The notes under the pieces were generated by a model. That model was not told the DNA's origin and did not search any database. It saw only the letters and a program-made list of their open reading frames with translations. Positions 5,240 to 8,937 of a stretch of 8,937 nt of DNA are shown here, in pieces. Positions within the stretch are counted from its first letter, which is position 1. Every line of letters starts with the position of its first letter. The translations under genes were made by a program, and so were the position numbers. The DNA comes from Chrysiogenia bacterium (lineage in GTDB: Bacteria; JAGRBM01): positions 1-8,937 of the forward strand of contig JAGRBM010000249.1 in assembly GCA_020434085.1 (NCBI GenBank), in the 5' to 3' direction.

Positions 5240-7710
5240 GCCCACAACCAACCAAACGCACCCGCGGCAAGGATGACGGCGACACCACGCGCCCGCGTCG
5301 CGCCGGCGCCCCGCGCGGAAAGGGTGCCGAGTCCGCCGAGGAAGAACAGAGCCGGAATCGCAAGGCGCTGGCCACCCGAATCCTCGTCTGGGCGGGCATC
5401 AGCATTCTGATCGGTCTGGTGATCTCCCCGCCGACGGTGCTGCGCCTTCGCCAGTACGAGGTCGGCGACATTGCCGTGGGCAACATCAAGGCCCCGCGCG
5501 ACCTCGCGGTGGAGGATCATCTCTCGACCTCCCAGCGCCGCGCCGAAGCGATGGAGCGCGTGCTGCCCATCTTCGACTACGACGAAGATGCCGCGCGCAG
5601 TGTGGCCAATCAGGTGGCCGCCTGGTTTGGCGCAGTACGACAGAACAACCGCCGCATCTGGGAACTTGAAGACCAGATCGAAGCACTCAAGAAGGAACGC
5701 AACAGCGGCTCGCGCGTTGCCGAGCTGCGCGAAAAACTTGCTGAAGCCCGCGAAGCGGCCAAGGAATCGCCACCGACCGCCACCCAGTTTCTCAACAAGG
5801 AAATCGAGGACTCGACGGCGAAGGCCCTCGCCTCGGTTCGCTACGGCACCGAGGTCGAAGACCGCATCGTCCGCGCCGTCGAACAGATTCTGCGCCCCGG
5901 GGTGATCGGATCGAGCGCCGATTTCCCGGTCGGGGACGCCGCCGAAATCACCGTGCGGCGCATTCCCTCCAACTCCGAGAATGTGGAGCATGAGCTCGGG
6001 CGCTTCGTCGATCTCGAAACGGCTCGCGCGCAGGCCGGCGACGTCGTCAAGGAATGGCTGGCCGACTCTCCCTATCCAAAAGACACCGCGCTGCGCAAGG
6101 CCCTGACCCAGCTCGTGCGCAAACTGCTGCGCCCGAATCTGGCAAAGAACATCCAGGCCACTGACGCCCGCCGCGAACTGGCTGCCAGCCAGGTCAAGCC
6201 GGTGTACCTCAACCTCAAGGCAGGCGAGATATTCGTGCGCGAGGGCGAGCGCATCAATTCCGAAGACGTCATCATCCTCAGCGCGCTGTCCAAGGAAGAG
6301 AAGCACACCCAGCGATGGCTGAGTTTCGCGCTGGTCTCGGTGCTCGCCGGTCTGCTGATCGGCATGCTCTACTTCTTCGCGCGCCAGCATCTTCACTACT
6401 TCAATGCCGGCATCAACGATCTGCAGTTCTATGCCATCGTGCTCGCCCTGCAGCTTCTTTCGGTGCGCCTCGCCACCGACCCCTGGCAGTGGTCGGGCTT
6501 TGTCGCCTTCGGCGCCATGCTCATGCGTGTCGTCCTGCCCGCTGACATCTCCCTGTTTCATGCACTCATTGCCAGCATCGCCGCCGGGCTGCTTGTACAA
6601 GCGGGCCCGCTCTACGTGCTCTATTCCATGGTGGGCTCGATGCTCGTCATCTGGATGGTCTCCCAGTATCAGCACCGCCTCGTGGTCATCCGCACGGGTA
6701 TGGTGCTCGGCGCCATCAATGTGATTTTCTACTGGACCGACCTCTATGTGAATCACGACCTGCTCATTCCCTCGGACTGGCAGCAGTTGGTGATCCTCTT
6801 CGGCCTGGGCGTGGGCGGCGCGTTCGCCGTATCGCAGGTTTCCTACTTTGCAGAGCGCCTGTTCAACTACACTTCGGCACTGCGCCTGATGGAGCTCAAC
6901 GACACCAGTCACCCCCTCGTGAAAGAAGTCTTCTTCAAGACTCCCGGCACCTACCAGCACAGCCTGGTCATCGGCACCATTGCCGAAGCCGCGGCCAAGG
7001 CCATCGGCGCCGACGCCCTGCTGGTGCGCGTGGCCGCCATGTACCACGACATCGGCAAGACCAAGATGCCCCAGTATTTCATCGAGAACATGGTGGATTC
7101 GGGCAAGGCCTCGCCCCACAAGAAGCTCTCTCCCAACATGAGCGCGATCATCATTTCCTCGCACGTAAAGGACGGCATCGAGATGGCGCACGAGGCGGGC
7201 CTGCCCCAGCGCGTGATCGACATGATCCCCCAGCACCACGGCACCAAGCTGATGAAGTATTTCTGGGAAAAGGCCAAGGCCGAGCAGACTGAGGATATGC
7301 CACCGCTCAATGAGGACGACTTCCGCTATCCGGGACCCAAGCCCCAGAGCAAGGAAGGCGGCATCATGCTGCTGGCCGACGCCATCGAGGCGGCCGTGCG
7401 CACCCTGCCCGACTTTACCGAGGCCCGCATTCGCGGCGCGGTGCAAAAGCTGGTAAATGACGCCTTCGCCGACGGGCAGCTCGACGAGTGCGACCTGACG
7501 CTCAAGGATCTCAATGAAATCGCCAAGGCCTTCTCAAAGACCCTGGCCGCGTTCCACCACGGACGCATCAAGTATCCCGAGCCCGCCGAGAAACAGCGCA
7601 AGAAGCAGGAAAATGCAGATTCTCGTCCAAAAGATGCCGAACAACCTGAGGGCGGACAGCCGGCTGCCGAAGAAGCTCGCTCGGAAAATCTTAAGCGTCT
7701 TGGGAACTGA
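5236..7710 (+). CDS. pgpH: 7TM-HD cyclic di-AMP phosphodiesterase, PgpH (YqfF) family
   Basis: PgpH-family proteins are inner-membrane phosphodiesterases that convert cyclic di-AMP to pApA. This 824-residue product shows the full architecture. A basic N-terminal tail (1-45) leads to TM1 (about 46-65). An extracytoplasmic 7TMR-HDED domain (66-355) includes a heptad-like coiled-coil stretch at 141-176. Seven membrane spans lie between about 361 and 537, and the cytoplasmic HD domain runs from about 555 to 780. Metal-binding residues are all present: H575 (in TYQHS), H604-D605 (MYHDIGK), H643 (SSH), H667/H668 and D715 (LADAIEA). The DFRYPGPKPQSKE stretch (695-707) is a signature of this family rather than of generic HD proteins. 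ATG 5236 overlaps the phoH stop by 4 nt, implying coupling. The last 40 residues are charged and low-complexity; from residue 793 they overlap ybeY in another frame. A cognate diadenylate cyclase is expected elsewhere in the genome. Substrate specificity is inferred from the family. Confidence 0.95.
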   Translation: MSPQPTKRTRGKDDGDTTRPRRAGAPRGKGAESAEEEQSRNRKALATRILVWAGISILIGLVISPPTVLRLRQYEVGDIAVGNIKAPRDLAVEDHLSTSQRRAEAMERVLPIFDYDEDAARSVANQVAAWFGAVRQNNRRIWELEDQIEALKKERNSGSRVAELREKLAEAREAAKESPPTATQFLNKEIEDSTAKALASVRYGTEVEDRIVRAVEQILRPGVIGSSADFPVGDAAEITVRRIPSNSENVEHELGRFVDLETARAQAGDVVKEWLADSPYPKDTALRKALTQLVRKLLRPNLAKNIQATDARRELAASQVKPVYLNLKAGEIFVREGERINSEDVIILSALSKEEKHTQRWLSFALVSVLAGLLIGMLYFFARQHLHYFNAGINDLQFYAIVLALQLLSVRLATDPWQWSGFVAFGAMLMRVVLPADISLFHALIASIAAGLLVQAGPLYVLYSMVGSMLVIWMVSQYQHRLVVIRTGMVLGAINVIFYWTDLYVNHDLLIPSDWQQLVILFGLGVGGAFAVSQVSYFAERLFNYTSALRLMELNDTSHPLVKEVFFKTPGTYQHSLVIGTIAEAAAKAIGADALLVRVAAMYHDIGKTKMPQYFIENMVDSGKASPHKKLSPNMSAIIISSHVKDGIEMAHEAGLPQRVIDMIPQHHGTKLMKYFWEKAKAEQTEDMPPLNEDDFRYPGPKPQSKEGGIMLLADAIEAAVRTLPDFTEARIRGAVQKLVNDAFADGQLDECDLTLKDLNEIAKAFSKTLAAFHHGRIKYPEPAEKQRKKQENADSRPKDAEQPEGGQPAAEEARSENLKRLGN
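7607..7610 (+). promoter_or_regulatory. Shine-Dalgarno of ybeY within pgpH
   Basis: AGGA lies 2 nt before ATG 7613, with a further AAGAAG at 7600-7605. The spacing is short but the stretch is purine-rich. Together with the fit of the resulting N-terminus to the YbeY fold, it supports ATG 7613 and hence a long overlap with pgpH. The alternative ATG at 7634 has a poorer context. Confidence 0.45.
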
Positions 7711-8134
7711 GCCACTGGAGCTGAGCCTGGTTCTGCTCGATGATCCGGAGATGGCCGCCATCAATGGGGAGCATCGCGCCAAGCCCGAGCCCACCGACGT
7801 GCTCTCCTTTCCGCTCGAAGAAAAGATCCCCGGCAAGCTGGCCAGGGACCCGGCCGCGACGGCTACGGCGCACCTCAAGCACCTGCGTGCCGAGCTCGCG
7901 CGCCGCTTTGCCGGAAATCCCGAGCCCACGCTGGCGCTCGGCGACGTGCTCATCGACGTCCCTTACGCGCGCCGCCAGGCCCGCGAGCTGGGCGAAACAC
8001 TCGAAGAGGCCTACGCCCGGCTGCTGGCCCATGGCATTGCCCACCTGCTGGGCTACGATCACGAGCGCGGCGCGGCCTGGGAAAAGGCCATGAAGCGCGT
8101 GGAAACCCATCTGCAAAAAGCTGCACTGAAGTAA
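7613..8134 (+). CDS. ybeY: Endoribonuclease / rRNA maturation factor YbeY
   Basis: YbeY is a zinc metalloprotein required for 16S rRNA 3'-end maturation and ribosome quality control, acting in the cytoplasm and commonly encoded beside phoH/ybeZ. The 173-residue product has the zinc motif HGIAHLLGYDH at 140-150 (ligands H140, H144, H150). It also has the conserved arginine R55, which lines up with E. coli R59, the TDVLSFP strand (61-67) and the LGDVLID strand (109-115). ATG 7613 gives about 34 residues before the core strand LELSLVLLDD, comparable to E. coli, whereas starting at TTG 7700 would remove the first helix; I therefore reject the far upstream ATG 7514 and keep 7613. An insert of about 30 residues relative to E. 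coli YbeY lies between LSFP and LGD (about 71-104). The gene overlaps pgpH by 98 nt and ends 3 nt before lnt. Confidence 0.94.
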   Translation: MQILVQKMPNNLRADSRLPKKLARKILSVLGTEPLELSLVLLDDPEMAAINGEHRAKPEPTDVLSFPLEEKIPGKLARDPAATATAHLKHLRAELARRFAGNPEPTLALGDVLIDVPYARRQARELGETLEEAYARLLAHGIAHLLGYDHERGAAWEKAMKRVETHLQKAALK

Positions 8135-8137
8135 GAC

Positions 8138-8937
8138 GTGAACAAACTCAAAGCACTCCTTCCGGGCAAGGACGAGTTCCTGCTCTGCGCCGCCACCGGC
8201 CTGCTCAGCGCCCTTGGTTTTCCCAAGTGGAACCTCTGGCCCTGTGCATGGATTTTTCTTGTCCCGCTCCTGCACGTGATGCGTGAGAGCAACGCGCGCC
8301 AGGGTTTCAAGCTCGCGCTCTGGGCGGGCATCGTCGGCAACTTCCTCCAGCTCTACTGGATCACCTGGACAATCTCTGATTACACCGCTGTTCCGGTCCC
8401 GGCCGCCGCGGTGGTCACGTTGCTGCTCTCCCTGCTGGTTTCCCTGTTCTGGGGGGCGTGGGGCGCTTCGCTGTGCTGGCTGCGCGCGCGCAGCCGCGTG
8501 CCGCTACCGGTGCTGGCCGCAGCCCTGTGGGTGATCTTCGAGTCGCTGCGCACGCCGCTCATCCGCTTCAACTGGAACAAGCTCGGCGTCCTCTGGCTGA
8601 GTCACGAAAACCTCTCCCAGGGAGCCGATCTCATCGGGGTCTACGGGCTCTCCTTCTTCGTCGTGCTCGCCAACGCCGCGCTCTATGAGATTTTTGCCCT
8701 TCGCTGGCGTCGCCGTCAGGGCGAAGAAATTCCCACCGAAGAGGCTCGCTCCAAAGCGGCGATGCCGACGATTGCATTCATGATTATCGGCGCGCTCCTT
8801 CTCTATGGCTATGCCCGCCGCGCCGGGATGGAATCGAAGATGAACACGGGCGAGCCCCTGCTGCGCGCCGCGCTCATTCAGGGAAACATCGAGCAGCGCA
8901 TGAAGTGGGATCCCGAGTGGGAAGAAGAGATCCTCGA
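8138..8937 (+). CDS. lnt: Apolipoprotein N-acyltransferase Lnt (3' end off window)
   Basis: Lnt transfers the third acyl chain from phospholipid to the N-terminal cysteine of lipoproteins in the inner membrane, the last step before Lol-dependent sorting to the outer membrane. The visible 266 residues show the family's N-terminal membrane half: ALGFPKWNLWP near 25-35 followed by PLL, GFKLALWAGIVGNFLQLYWI (56-75), helices at about 84-117 and 121-135, the ESLR...FNWNKLG block (135-150), QGADLIGVYGLSFFVV (161-176), and a helix at about 210-226. ALIQGNIEQRMKWD (245-258) marks entry into the nitrilase-like catalytic domain. The Glu-Lys-Cys catalytic triad lies beyond the window and cannot be checked. 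The start is GTG 8138, only 3 nt after the ybeY stop and in the same frame; the ribosome-binding site is weak (AAGTAAG at about 8129-8135), suggesting translation coupled to ybeY. Confidence 0.94.
   Translation, partial: MNKLKALLPGKDEFLLCAATGLLSALGFPKWNLWPCAWIFLVPLLHVMRESNARQGFKLALWAGIVGNFLQLYWITWTISDYTAVPVPAAAVVTLLLSLLVSLFWGAWGASLCWLRARSRVPLPVLAAALWVIFESLRTPLIRFNWNKLGVLWLSHENLSQGADLIGVYGLSFFVVLANAALYEIFALRWRRRQGEEIPTEEARSKAAMPTIAFMIIGALLLYGYARRAGMESKMNTGEPLLRAALIQGNIEQRMKWDPEWEEEIL

Noticed and set aside
5176-7446. A 756-codon open frame on the minus strand opposite pgpH
   Set aside because: It is antisense to a gene with complete PgpH motifs; its product is His/Asp/Gly-rich with no recognisable domain. 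Long antisense frames are expected in GC-rich coding DNA.
7514-7612. N-terminal extension of ybeY from ATG 7514
   Set aside because: The extra 33 residues are Ser/Pro/Arg-rich, unlike YbeY, and lie in the conserved end of the pgpH HD domain; ATG 7613 matches the family's N-terminus.

Overview
The window is GC-rich (above 60% by eye, not computed), gene-dense chromosomal DNA from a Gram-negative (diderm) bacterium. An apolipoprotein N-acyltransferase gene (lnt) points to an outer membrane with triacylated lipoproteins. A DUF4388 protein and a 7TM-HD cyclic di-AMP phosphodiesterase placed between phoH and ybeY resemble lineages formerly grouped as Deltaproteobacteria (Myxococcota, Desulfobacterota, Bdellovibrionota and relatives). 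The assignment is an inference from gene content; no rRNA or tRNA is present to test it.

Layout: a 5'-complete but 3'-truncated mazG gene runs leftward off the left edge (686 to 1). A short divergent region of about 56 to 100 bp separates it from a rightward run of six tightly packed genes that continues past the right edge. These are a large signal-peptide/membrane/TPR/zinc-ribbon protein (743-3028), a DUF4388 membrane-anchored protein (3035-4225), phoH (4244-5239, TTG start), pgpH (5236-7710, ATGA overlap), ybeY (7613-8134, 98-nt overlap with pgpH) and lnt (8138 onward, GTG start, 3'-truncated). Gaps on the + strand are never longer than 18 nt and I see no terminator between genes, so one operon is likely.

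The downstream four genes are conserved housekeeping: a PhoH-family ATPase, a c-di-AMP phosphodiesterase, the YbeY RNA/ribosome-maturation metalloprotein and lipoprotein N-acylation. The order blends the Firmicutes-type phoH-(7TM-HD)-ybeY arrangement with the enterobacterial ybeZ-ybeY-ybeX-lnt arrangement, with ybeX absent. The two upstream genes are the least characterised part. One is a multi-pass protein whose predicted topology puts TPRs outside and a four-Cys zinc ribbon inside. The other is a single-pass protein joining a cytoplasmic DUF4388 and winged-helix-like region to a periplasmic tail that resembles a type II secretion pseudopilin globular domain. If a novel system exists here, this pair is the best candidate. 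There is no CRISPR array, insertion sequence, prophage, tRNA or rRNA in the window.
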